Below, piece by piece: positions 53,501-59,787 of a stretch of DNA of 64,000 bases (its first letter is position 1; every line of letters begins with the position of its first letter). The DNA lies in assembly GCA_016235455.1 (NCBI GenBank), contig JACRKZ010000008.1, positions 51,584-115,583 of the forward strand, read 5' to 3'. This DNA is from Armatimonadota bacterium (GTDB taxonomy: Bacteria > Armatimonadota > UBA10988). The notes beneath the pieces are model-generated. The model was not told the DNA's origin, did not search any database, and saw nothing but the letters and a program-made list of their open reading frames with translations. The position numbers and the translations under genes were made by a program.

Positions 53501-54025
53501 AACTTCCTCGACCGGCCGCTCGGCTTCGTCAACGAGCGCGACGCGGAGGCCTATCTGGCCGGCCGCCCCAACCGTGCGCTGGACAGCGCGCGGATCGTGT
53601 TGGTGCCCGGTGCGACGCATGTGCCGACAAGCCTGCTGGCCGCGCTGGAGCGCTTTGCGGCCAAGGGCGGCCGGGTGGTCTGGCTGGGCGGGCTGCCCGA
53701 GCGCGACGATGCCGGACAGCCGCTGCCGGCCGCCGAGCGCCGCTCCCTGGTGCCCGACCTGGCTGGCACGAGCGAGAAGGCGCTGTGGCAGACGCTGAGC
53801 CCGCTCGTCGCGCAGGCCTGCGGCGCCGCGCTGGTGCAGGCGGGGCAGTTCGGGCTGGAGGCGCGCTCGGCACTGGTCGGTGGCCGCCGCGTGGTCAACC
53901 TGTGCAACTACACACGCCAGCCGATGCGCGTGACGCTGCCCGCCGGCCATGACCTGCTGTCGGGCCAGGCCACCGGCACCAGCGTCGAGGTGCTGCCGCT
54001 GGTCCCGCGGCTCATCGGCTGGTGA
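50549..54025 (+). CDS. Large secreted GH42-like glycoside hydrolase with two N-terminal CBM4/9-like modules
   Basis: A 1158-residue exported protein with a signal peptide (RAFAPFLVLLGSIACA). Two consecutive beta-sandwich modules start NLVGNPSFEQAGANGVP and NLLTNSSFEQLGADGLP and share HAWIGGGPEW / IAWIGGGPGW; they look like CBM4/9 duplicates. The catalytic barrel has the probable acid/base E713 in LSNEPLVID and nucleophile E873 in FNSENHLIVD, with DWLRQRYGTIEAVNRRWGT between, a GH42 hallmark. A trimerisation-like domain follows (RIVLVPGATHVP, AAKGGRVVWLGG). The frame is open 132 nt further upstream, but the ATG at 50549 gives the signal peptide. The substrate is likely a beta-linked polysaccharide. 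Confidence 0.85.
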   Translation: MRAFAPFLVLLGSIACAANLVGNPSFEQAGANGVPRGWSWSINGGAAAALSRGAEGRGGGSCVRLSSTTPQSPHVYGTLRQNLRLQPNRHYTLSCYVKGTALGHAWIGGGPEWKVRAGLTPGADWHRVGISFVTDAQGGEWLLLINVDDVTPGFLIDDVQVEEGDVATDFQTTARLSAGQMDVVVTPLGAGRNLLTNSSFEQLGADGLPAGWTFNRGRTDGALAVVEPGASGRRALRLTNGTPFAANVYASINTGEIKVKPGQPYTVSARVRTQTGLGIAWIGGGPGWNWRMRIPETGGAWRRISQTWVNGDDTSVPFMMITESPTTPIDIDDVQFEQGSAASPFDDPQLVLPPTLDLSPAMRGRGPQPEGLFAATWTPELYPTGDWAFGDGLLQLEGSLYLPQDADRARLEIDLLAGDRQLATYRGPAGLPARGSVTLRAGLTDPPPHELTYVGRAFVGDQKVTETRRTLRIVGAAEVEDLLTKAAARLPEVQRRATADDDALAVGATVEWFLRWAREDLADGLVDRAYDAARRLSPMVEKMLASPARPRAPRYVTSPVTIANGGFVATMRAADGTTAQRPVFFTGMGHFGAVRSMVADLPRIGTNIIQVEVGPSAVLSSETGFDDQPIRDVVGLLDRAAKADVMVNLLLSPHYFPAWALAKWPDLKEFNGGFLQYAIQDPRAKGVIERFLRHIVPMIKDHPALHSVCLSNEPLVIDQSRCKTALVMWRDWLRQRYGTIEAVNRRWGTKHAGFDAVTIPPAKIEASALCVDYVRFNQEAFAGWHRWMGDIVHQIAPKLPVHAKIMMSNHFGAHTGGFWSVAPELFADLSEINGNDCCKWPSNQGAWACEWQGENMGYDYQRSAKLVPVFNSENHLIVDRFLNDVSPEFIRNVFWQGAVHGQGATTTWVWERTTDPVSDFAGSIMHRPDCVAEFGRTAFDLNRVAAEVTAISAQAAPVAIVWSQSTCLWRPAHSTEVGHVYTAANFLDRPLGFVNERDAEAYLAGRPNRALDSARIVLVPGATHVPTSLLAALERFAAKGGRVVWLGGLPERDDAGQPLPAAERRSLVPDLAGTSEKALWQTLSPLVAQACGAALVQAGQFGLEARSALVGGRRVVNLCNYTRQPMRVTLPAGHDLLSGQATGTSVEVLPLVPRLIGW

Positions 54026-54032
54026 AATGAGG

Positions 54033-54061
54033 GCGGCCCGCCGGCAAGGCCGGCGGGCCGC
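54033..54061. terminator. Bidirectional GC-rich hairpin terminator
   Basis: Perfect 13-bp stem GCGGCCCGCCGGC (54033-54045) / GCCGGCGGGCCGC (54049-54061) with a 3-nt loop, placed 8 bp after the GH42-like stop and 27 bp beyond the ssb stop on the other strand. There is no T-run, but the stem is very stable and the convergent setting fits a terminator. Confidence 0.7.
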
Positions 54062-54087
54062 TCGATAACTGGCTTGCGTCTGGCAAC

Positions 54088-54762
54088 CTACTCGTCGGCG
54101 AACGGATCGTCGTCGTCGGAGTCGTAGGAACCGCCGCTCACGGCGCCCTTGGGCGGTCGCGGGGCATCATCGGCAAACGGATCGGCTTCGTCGGAATCCT
54201 TGGGGAAGGACTGCCGCCGGCTCGGCCGCTCACCGCCGCCACGGTCGTCGTCGCGCGGTCGGTCGGCACCGCGCGCGGGCGCCTCACCGCGAGGAGCGCG
54301 CGCGGCCGGAGCCTCGTCCTCCTCGAAGTCGCGGTAGTGCTCCCAGCGACCGCCGCCATCGCGGCCGCCGCCACCACCACCGCTGGCGCGGCGCGGCCGA
54401 TCGTCGTCGGACGCGGACTCGCCACGCGGCGTGAGGTTCTGCACGTTGTCCGCCTGAACCTCGATCCACTGCTTGCGCAGACCCTCGCGGTCGGTGTACT
54501 CGTCGATCTGCAGTCGACCTTCCACCGCCACCAGGTTGCCCCGGCGCAGATACTGGTTCACGAACTTGGCGGTGTGGCGGAAGCAGACCACGTTGAAGAA
54601 GTCGGCTTCGCGCTCACGGTCGCCACCGCGGTCGCGGTCGGACGTTCGGCCCATGCGGTTGACCGCGATACGGAATTTGCTGATTTCCATCCCGTCGCCG
54701 GAGAACCGCTCTTCGGGGTCATTGGTCAACCGGCCAATCAGCACGATGCGATTTAGCTGCAT
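54088..54762 (-). CDS. ssb: Single-stranded DNA-binding protein
   Basis: A 224-residue SSB with an OB fold in the first 110 residues (MQLNRIVLIGRLTNDPE, FFNVVCF, LRRGNLVAVEGRL) and a long disordered tail rich in Gly, Arg and Asp. The C-terminal tip is unusual: instead of DDDIPF at the very end it has DSDDDDPFADE, and a second copy, DEADPFADD, lies about 25 residues earlier. SSB tips recruit DNA repair and replication enzymes through a terminal Phe, which here is internal. It follows rpsF by 48 nt. Confidence 0.95.
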   Translation of the reverse strand: MQLNRIVLIGRLTNDPEERFSGDGMEISKFRIAVNRMGRTSDRDRGGDREREADFFNVVCFRHTAKFVNQYLRRGNLVAVEGRLQIDEYTDREGLRKQWIEVQADNVQNLTPRGESASDDDRPRRASGGGGGGRDGGGRWEHYRDFEEDEAPAARAPRGEAPARGADRPRDDDRGGGERPSRRQSFPKDSDEADPFADDAPRPPKGAVSGGSYDSDDDDPFADE

Positions 54763-54810
54763 GACGTCACCCTACCCTCGCCCGACCACAACCGGGGCGC
54801 CGCAATCAGA

Positions 54811-55329
54811 CTACTCGGTAGCTTCGGGGGCTTCCGGAGCGGCCTCTTCGGCCACTTCGGCCACTTCCACGACTTCGGCGGCTTCGGGCGCAGCGGCGGC
54901 GGGCGCCACGGGCACCTCATTGACCGACGCCAGACCATCAGCTGTCTCGACCATCACGGCCTCGACCTGCTCGACAGCTTCCTCGGCAGCCGCTTCGGGC
55001 GCGTCCTCAGGCAGCGGCTGGCCCGGCGGGCGCACGCCGCGCTTCTCGTCAATCAGCAGCAGGTAGCGCAGAATCGTCTCATGATGGTCGATCTGCAGGA
55101 ACTGCTGGATGCCCGAGATCACCTCGGGCGAGGCGGTGAAGTTGCACAGGCAGTACGTGCCCTGCGTCGCCTTCTTCATCGGGTAAGCCAAGCGGCGGCG
55201 ACCCAGCATATCGTGGGCCGTCACGGTACCATCCCGACCAACGCGTGTGGTAATACTCTCCATCACGGCCTTGATGCCAGCGGCATCCTGGTCGGGGTGG
55301 ATGACATACATCATCTCATAGTCGCGCAT
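54811..55329 (-). CDS. rpsF: 30S ribosomal protein S6 with acidic C-terminal extension
   Basis: A 172-residue S6. The first 100 residues are canonical (MRDYEMMYVIHPD, LGRRRLAYPMKKATQGTYCLCNF, ILRYLLLIDEKRG). The last 65 or so are an Ala/Glu/Val-rich tail (EVVEVAEVAEEAAPEAPEATE), longer than in E. coli. AAGGAG precedes the ATG. It is followed by ssb; rpsR and rplI, which usually come next, are not adjacent. Confidence 0.96.
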   Translation of the reverse strand: MRDYEMMYVIHPDQDAAGIKAVMESITTRVGRDGTVTAHDMLGRRRLAYPMKKATQGTYCLCNFTASPEVISGIQQFLQIDHHETILRYLLLIDEKRGVRPPGQPLPEDAPEAAAEEAVEQVEAVMVETADGLASVNEVPVAPAAAAPEAAEVVEVAEVAEEAAPEAPEATE

Positions 55330-55358
55330 CGTCGCGACTCCTTCCCTCGGTCAAGTAG

Positions 55359-55378
55359 GCTCCCAGTCTTCTGGGAGC
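55359..55378 (-). promoter_or_regulatory. Hairpin in the rpsF leader
   Basis: In the minus-strand mRNA GCTCCCAG-AAGA-CTGGGAGC forms a perfect 8-bp stem with a 4-nt loop, about 30 nt before the rpsF ATG. S6/S18 are known to autoregulate by binding an rpsF leader structure in many bacteria; I cannot confirm the conserved motif here, so the role is open. Confidence 0.4.
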
Positions 55379-55415
55379 GAGAAGGTTAGCCACCCCAGGG
55401 TGTTCAACCGCGCGC

Positions 55416-55444
55416 AGGCTACCACAGGTGCCGTCAAGAGTCAA
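55416..55444 (-). promoter_or_regulatory. Candidate promoter for rpsF-ssb
   Basis: On the minus strand TTGACT (55444-55439), a 17-nt spacer and TAGCCT (55421-55416). The -35 box is good (five of six), the -10 box weak (three of six). It would give a leader of about 80 nt containing the 55359-55378 hairpin. Confidence 0.45.
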
Positions 55445-55500
55445 CGCAGTGCGAACATTCCTTCGCACAAGGAGTGTGCGGGTCGTGCGCGGCGCCCCGC

Positions 55501-55536
55501 CGCCCACTCCCACGCCCCACGTCCCACCACCCACGT
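55501..55536. repeat. Short CCCACG-type degenerate repeats upstream of mtaB
   Basis: Imperfect repetitions of CCCACG/CCCACC directly before the TATAAT at 55539. The same kind of sequence precedes the SDR promoter at 17281-17321. Confidence 0.45.
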
Positions 55537-55538
55537 CT

Positions 55539-55544
55539 TATAAT
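55539..55544 (+). promoter_or_regulatory. Perfect -10 hexamer of mtaB
   Basis: TATAAT at 55539-55544. Transcription would begin near 55551, two bases before the ATG at 55553, so the ATG at 55547 cannot be used and the mRNA is nearly leaderless. No good -35 box is visible at standard spacing. Confidence 0.55.
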
Positions 55545-55552
55545 GCATGGCC

Positions 55553-56887
55553 ATGAGCTTCCGAGTTGCCCTCACGACCTTGGGCTGCAAGGTTAACCAG
55601 GCCGACAGCGACCTGCTGGCGGCGGCCTTCGAATCCGCCGGATGCCGGCTGGTGGAGCCCGATCAGCCGGCTGACGCCTATGTGGTCAACACCTGCACCG
55701 TGACGCTGGTGGCTGATCGCAAGGCACGCAAGCTGGTGCGACAGGTGGCCGCTCGCAACGAGTCGGCCGTGGTCGCCGTCACCGGCTGCTACGCCGAGGG
55801 GTTGGGCCGGGCCGTGCTTGAGGCCATGCCCGAGGTCGATGTGGTGCGGGGCACCCACGATCGCGCCAGCCTGCCCGAGGCAGTACTGCTGGAACTGCGC
55901 AAGCGCGTCGCGCTGGGCCTGCTGCGGCCGCTGGACGGCGCGCCGGCGACGCTCGAGCAACGTGTGCGCGCCATGCTCAAGATCCAGGACGGCTGCCGCC
56001 AGTACTGCGCGTACTGCATCGTGCCCAGCGTGCGCGGCCCGCTGACCAGCCGCCGCCACGACGATGTGCTGGCCGAAGCGCGTGACCGGGTGCGTGGCGG
56101 CGTGCGCGAGTTGGTGCTGGCGGGCATCCGGCTGGGGGCGTTTGGCGTCGACTGGCCCGACCGCCGCGGCTCGCGGTTTGCGCCGCTCGAGCGGCTGGTG
56201 AGCGAGCTGGGCCAGATCGAGAACCTGGCACGCGTGCGCATCAGTTCCGTGCTGCCGCTCGACTGCGGGGCGAACCTGTTCGCCACCATGGCCGCCACCC
56301 CCGCGGTCTGCACGCACCTGCATCTGCCCCTGCAGGCTGGCGACGACACGACCCTGAGGCGCATGGGCCGCGGCTACACCACCCGCAGATTCCGCGCGCT
56401 GGTGGACGCCGCACGCGCGCACCTGGGCGACCTGGCCCTGGCCACCGACGTGATGGTCGGCTTCCCCGGCGAGACGCGTCGCCAGTTCGAGCACACCCTG
56501 GCCTTCTGCGAGGCTGTCGGTTTCGCCGACATGCATGTCTTCAGTTACAGTCCGCGCCCGGGCACGCGCGCGGCCGAGTGGCCCGACGACGTGCCGCCGG
56601 CGGAAAAGGCGGCGCGATCTGGGGCCCTGTGTGACTTGCGCGATGACCTGCGCAGGCGGTACTATGAGCGACGGCTGGGTCGTACCGACGAAGTCCTGGT
56701 GGAGTCCCATGATGAAGCTACGGACGAGGTCGAAGGCCTGACCCGCGAGTACGTTCGTGTGCGGGCGAGAGTATCGCTCGCCGCGCGGCCGGCTCTGGGC
56801 AGCCTGGTGCCGATGCGTCTGGTGGCCGTCGAGGCAGACGGCATGACAGGCGAATTGGCGGTCGGCCAAGTTGTTGCAAACGACTAG
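55553..56887 (+). CDS. mtaB: tRNA (t6A37) methylthiotransferase MtaB
   Basis: Radical SAM methylthiotransferase acting on N6-threonylcarbamoyladenosine 37 of tRNA. The 444 residues (from the ATG at 55553) begin SFRVALTTLGCKVNQAD, the MtaB-type variant of the UPF0004 start, with cluster cysteines C12, C48 and C79. The radical SAM cysteines are C148, C152 and C155 in GCRQYCAYC. A TRAM-like C-terminal domain follows (EVLVESHDEATDEVEGLT). The first ATG at 55547 lies within the promoter. It is the second methylthiotransferase of the window besides rimO. Confidence 0.94.
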   Translation: MSFRVALTTLGCKVNQADSDLLAAAFESAGCRLVEPDQPADAYVVNTCTVTLVADRKARKLVRQVAARNESAVVAVTGCYAEGLGRAVLEAMPEVDVVRGTHDRASLPEAVLLELRKRVALGLLRPLDGAPATLEQRVRAMLKIQDGCRQYCAYCIVPSVRGPLTSRRHDDVLAEARDRVRGGVRELVLAGIRLGAFGVDWPDRRGSRFAPLERLVSELGQIENLARVRISSVLPLDCGANLFATMAATPAVCTHLHLPLQAGDDTTLRRMGRGYTTRRFRALVDAARAHLGDLALATDVMVGFPGETRRQFEHTLAFCEAVGFADMHVFSYSPRPGTRAAEWPDDVPPAEKAARSGALCDLRDDLRRRYYERRLGRTDEVLVESHDEATDEVEGLTREYVRVRARVSLAARPALGSLVPMRLVAVEADGMTGELAVGQVVAND

Positions 56888-56941
56888 AGAAGCCGTTGTC
56901 GACGCCTCAGCATGTCGGCGCGGACAAAGAGGAATTCATCC

Positions 56942-57118
56942 ATGGCTCACAAGATCGACGCGGACAGCTGCATCTCCTGCGCGGCGTGCGAGGCCGAGTG
57001 CCCCGAGGGCGCCATCAGCGAGGGCGACGGCGCCTACGTGATTGACCCCGACACCTGCTCGGATTGCGCCACCTGCGTGGACGTCTGCCCGTCCGAGGCC
57101 ATCACCCCGGCTGAGTAA
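56942..57118 (+). CDS. Ferredoxin, 2[4Fe-4S] type
   Basis: A 58-residue clostridial-type ferredoxin, a soluble low-potential electron carrier. Two CxxCxxCxxxCP motifs bind the clusters: C10, C13, C16, C20 and C39, C42, C45, C49. The ATG at 56942 has AGAGGA upstream. It lies 54 nt after mtaB, so it may be co-transcribed and could supply electrons to radical SAM enzymes such as MtaB and RimO (inference). It is followed by a strong terminator. Confidence 0.95.
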   Translation: MAHKIDADSCISCAACEAECPEGAISEGDGAYVIDPDTCSDCATCVDVCPSEAITPAE

Positions 57119-57138
57119 GACCATACCTTACGGACAGG

Positions 57139-57186
57139 CGAGGATCGCCCTGGGTCGAGCGACCGGGGGCGGTCCTCGTTTGCTTT
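57139..57186 (+). terminator. Rho-independent terminator after ferredoxin
   Basis: Stem CGAGGATCGCCC (57139-57150) / GGGCGGTCCTCG (57167-57178) with one G-U pair, an inner GGTC/GACC helix in the loop, and a T-rich tail TTTGCTTT (57179-57186). It closes the mtaB-ferredoxin unit. Confidence 0.82.
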
Positions 57187-57205
57187 GGGGGTGCGCGCGC
57201 AGCCG

Positions 57206-57234
57206 TTGACCCCGGCCCTGGCCGTCCCTATACT
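57206..57234 (+). promoter_or_regulatory. Strong sigma70-type promoter for the small gene at 57259
   Basis: TTGACC (57206-57211), a 17-nt spacer and TATACT (57229-57234), each five of six. Transcription should begin near 57241, 18 nt before the ATG, with GAGAGGG as ribosome-binding site. Confidence 0.78.
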
Positions 57235-57258
57235 AGCTGTGGCCAGAGAGGGCACAAC

Positions 57259-57564
57259 ATGGATCGCGACAAGGCGGTTGCGCGCGGCGTGGAGTTGGGC
57301 ATCGAGCCCGAGGTGGCAGCGGCGGTGGTCAGCGCCTATGAGGGCGTCGGCCGCACGCTGGGGCGCAGCTATGACCCCGCGCTTTGGTCCAAGACCGTCT
57401 GGCTGGCCGAGGCCGACCGCTGGCGCCGCAGCCCCGACGCCGCCACGCACCACACCTTGCTGCTGCACCTGCAGCGCCTCGGCGACACCTGGGAAGCCAA
57501 AGCCAAGCGCGGCGCGCGCGGCTGGGACCCCGGTCAGACCGGCGAACGCCTCACCAAGCTGTGA
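57259..57564 (+). CDS. Small protein of unknown function
   Basis: A 101-residue soluble, basic, helix-rich protein with no signal peptide or membrane segment. The sequence (VARGVELGIEPEVAAAVVSAYEG at the start, Trp-rich middle with WSKTVWLAEADRWRR) matches no family I know. It has its own strong promoter, a good ribosome-binding site and normal codon use, so it is very likely expressed. It stands alone between a terminator and a converging gene. Confidence 0.75.
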   Translation: MDRDKAVARGVELGIEPEVAAAVVSAYEGVGRTLGRSYDPALWSKTVWLAEADRWRRSPDAATHHTLLLHLQRLGDTWEAKAKRGARGWDPGQTGERLTKL

Positions 57565-57570
57565 GCCCGG

Positions 57571-58533
57571 CTACACGCCGTTGACCACGTTCTTCGGCGC
57601 GCCCGCCAGGAACGCCGCCACATTGTCCGCGGCCACCGCCAGCAGACGGCGGCGCGCCGCCACGCTGGCCCAGGCATAGTGCGGCGTGATCACGCAGTTG
57701 CGACAGCTCAGCAACGGGTTGTCGGCGAGCGGCGGCTCGGTTGACAACACATCCACCCCCACGCCGGCCAGGCGACCGTCATTGAGCGCCGCGGCCACAT
57801 CGGCCTCGTTCAGCAACGGCCCGCGCGCGGTGTTGATCAGGTAGGCCGTCGGCTTGGTCCGGGCCAGGAACGCCGCGTCGACCAGCCCCGTGTTCTCCGC
57901 GGTCAGCGGGCAGTGCAGACTGATCACATCAGCTCGCGCGGCCAGCGCCTCCAGGGCCACCAGTTCCACGCCAGGCACTTGGCGCGGCGTGCGCGTGGCG
58001 GCGATTACGTTCATGCCCAGCGCCTGCGCCACGCGTGCCACAGCCTGGCCAATGCCGCCCAGCCCGATGATGCCGAGCGTCAAGCCATCGAGCTCGACGA
58101 GCGGCTGGTCGAAGAAGCTGAAATCGGGACTGCTGACCCAGCGACCTTGATGGACCAGATCGTCGTGGTGGCCTACGCGATGCGTCAGCTCCAGCAGCAG
58201 CGCGAAGGTCACCTGCACCACCGAGGCCGTGCTGTAAGCCGGCACATTGGTCACCACGACGCCGCGCTCGCGGGTCGCGTTGAGGTCGACCACGTTGTAG
58301 CCGGTGGCCAGCACGCCGACATAGCGCAGGTCGGGCAACGCCGCGACCTCTGTCCTGTTCAGCAGCACCTTGTTGGTCAGCACCACCTGCGCGCCCGCGG
58401 CGCGTGCCACCGTCAGGTCGGCCGGCGTGCGCTCCCACACGGTCAACTCGCCCAACGCCTCCAGCGCCGACCAGCTCAGGTCGCCGGGGTTCGCCGCATG
58501 ACCGTCCAGCACCACAATCCGCGCAGCCGCCAT
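57571..58533 (-). CDS. D-2-hydroxyacid dehydrogenase (glycerate dehydrogenase-like)
   Basis: A 320-residue NAD-dependent dehydrogenase. The Rossmann motif is GLGGIGQAVA. Catalytic residues are Arg in NTARGPLLNE, Glu in DVLSTEPP and His in ITPHYAWAS. The pattern is closest to hydroxypyruvate reductase/glycerate dehydrogenase; other 2-keto acids are possible. The ATG has GAGGTGG upstream. It follows the glycosyltransferase gene by 26 nt and converges with the small gene at 57259. Confidence 0.9.
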   Translation of the reverse strand: MAAARIVVLDGHAANPGDLSWSALEALGELTVWERTPADLTVARAAGAQVVLTNKVLLNRTEVAALPDLRYVGVLATGYNVVDLNATRERGVVVTNVPAYSTASVVQVTFALLLELTHRVGHHDDLVHQGRWVSSPDFSFFDQPLVELDGLTLGIIGLGGIGQAVARVAQALGMNVIAATRTPRQVPGVELVALEALAARADVISLHCPLTAENTGLVDAAFLARTKPTAYLINTARGPLLNEADVAAALNDGRLAGVGVDVLSTEPPLADNPLLSCRNCVITPHYAWASVAARRRLLAVAADNVAAFLAGAPKNVVNGV

Positions 58534-58559
58534 CGTCTGACCACCTCACAGCCTGCCTG

Positions 58560-59708
58560 TTAGCCCTCGACGGCCGTCCCCCTGCCGCCGCGGCCGCCGC
58601 CTTCCGTTCCCGCGCGCGTCAAGCACCGCTCATAGACCGCCTGGTATGCCTCCACCATGGCCTGGCGGCTGTACCGGGCCTCGGCAACCGCTCGGCCGGC
58701 CTGACCCCAGGCGGCGCCGGTCTCTGCGTCCAGCCGGTTGAGCGCCGCGGCGAGCGCCTCGACATCACCGCTGGGCACGAGCAGCCCGGTCCGGTCCGAC
58801 TCCACCAACTCGGCCAACCCGCCCACGGCGGTGGCCACCACGGGCAGGCCGGCAGCCATGGCCTCGATGACCGAGATAGGCAGGCCCTCACTCAGCGAAG
58901 TGAGCACGAAGCCATCGAGCGCGGCCAGGACCGTCGGCACGTCGTCGCGGCGACCCAGGAAGCGCACCCGCCCGGCGAGGCCCAGGCTCGCGGCCAGGGA
59001 CTCCAACTCGCCGCGCAGCGGGCCGTCGCCGGCGATGACCAGATGGGTCGAGTGGCGGATGCGGGCCAGCGCCTGTAGCATCAGCGCCTGGTGCTTGATG
59101 GGCACCAGCCGCGCGACGGTGCCGAGCAGCCGGGCCTCGGCGGGCAGGCCCAGCGCGGCGCGCGCCTCCGCGCGCGGCATCACCCCGTAGGCGGCCAGAT
59201 CGATGCCGTTGTAGATGACCTCAACTCGTTCGGGGGCCAGGCCGTGCTCGGCGATGAGCACCTCGCGCACGCCCGCGGCGTCAGCGATGACCACCGACGC
59301 GAGCCGGCTGAACGCCGGTTGCGCGCGCCACAGCAGCCGCTCCTCGGGCCGCAGGTTGCTGTGCTCGGTATAGAGCGACGGAATGCCCGCCAGCAGCGCC
59401 GCTGGCCCGCCGTGGAAGTAGCGGCCGAAGTTGTGAGCATGGAGCAGCCCGATGCGCTGGCAGCGAAGCCAGCGGCGGAGCCGGAGCGCGACCTCCACCG
59501 GCCGGCCGACGACGACATGGCGCTCGATGCCCGCCTCGTCGAACACGCCGCCCATGGCCTGGTCGTCGGTGAGCGACACGCAGACCGGCTCGAACCGAGC
59601 CCGATCGAGCCCGCGCGCCAGGTCGAGGAGGACCCGCTCCAACCCGCCCCAGCCCAGCGAATGGCTGACCAGGGCAACGCGCACGGGTTTGCTCGGAGGA
59701 CTGGACAT
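58560..59708 (-). CDS. Glycosyltransferase family 4
   Basis: A 382-residue GT-B glycosyltransferase, probably acting at the cytoplasmic face on a lipid-linked or surface glycan. The N-terminal acceptor domain starts RVALVSHSLGWGGLERVLLDLARGL; the C-terminal donor domain has VIAGDGPL, FVLTSLSEGLPISVIEAMA (the E-x7-E motif) and LLVPSGDVEAL. The ATG at 59708 with GGAG upstream gives the normal start; the frame to 60062 overlaps the divergent gene. The sugar and acceptor are unknown. Confidence 0.9.
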   Translation of the reverse strand: MSSPPSKPVRVALVSHSLGWGGLERVLLDLARGLDRARFEPVCVSLTDDQAMGGVFDEAGIERHVVVGRPVEVALRLRRWLRCQRIGLLHAHNFGRYFHGGPAALLAGIPSLYTEHSNLRPEERLLWRAQPAFSRLASVVIADAAGVREVLIAEHGLAPERVEVIYNGIDLAAYGVMPRAEARAALGLPAEARLLGTVARLVPIKHQALMLQALARIRHSTHLVIAGDGPLRGELESLAASLGLAGRVRFLGRRDDVPTVLAALDGFVLTSLSEGLPISVIEAMAAGLPVVATAVGGLAELVESDRTGLLVPSGDVEALAAALNRLDAETGAAWGQAGRAVAEARYSRQAMVEAYQAVYERCLTRAGTEGGGRGGRGTAVEG

Positions 59709-59787
59709 GGCCAATATGACACTCCGTCGCCACAGGAAGGTCCAGCCCGGCGCCGAACCTGGGCGGAGTCCAGCAGGAGGATCATCC

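Noticed and set aside
51575..53950. A 791-codon minus-strand open frame opposite the GH42-like gene
   Set aside because: It is fully antisense to a gene with clear catalytic and binding domains, and its composition is that of a shadow frame.
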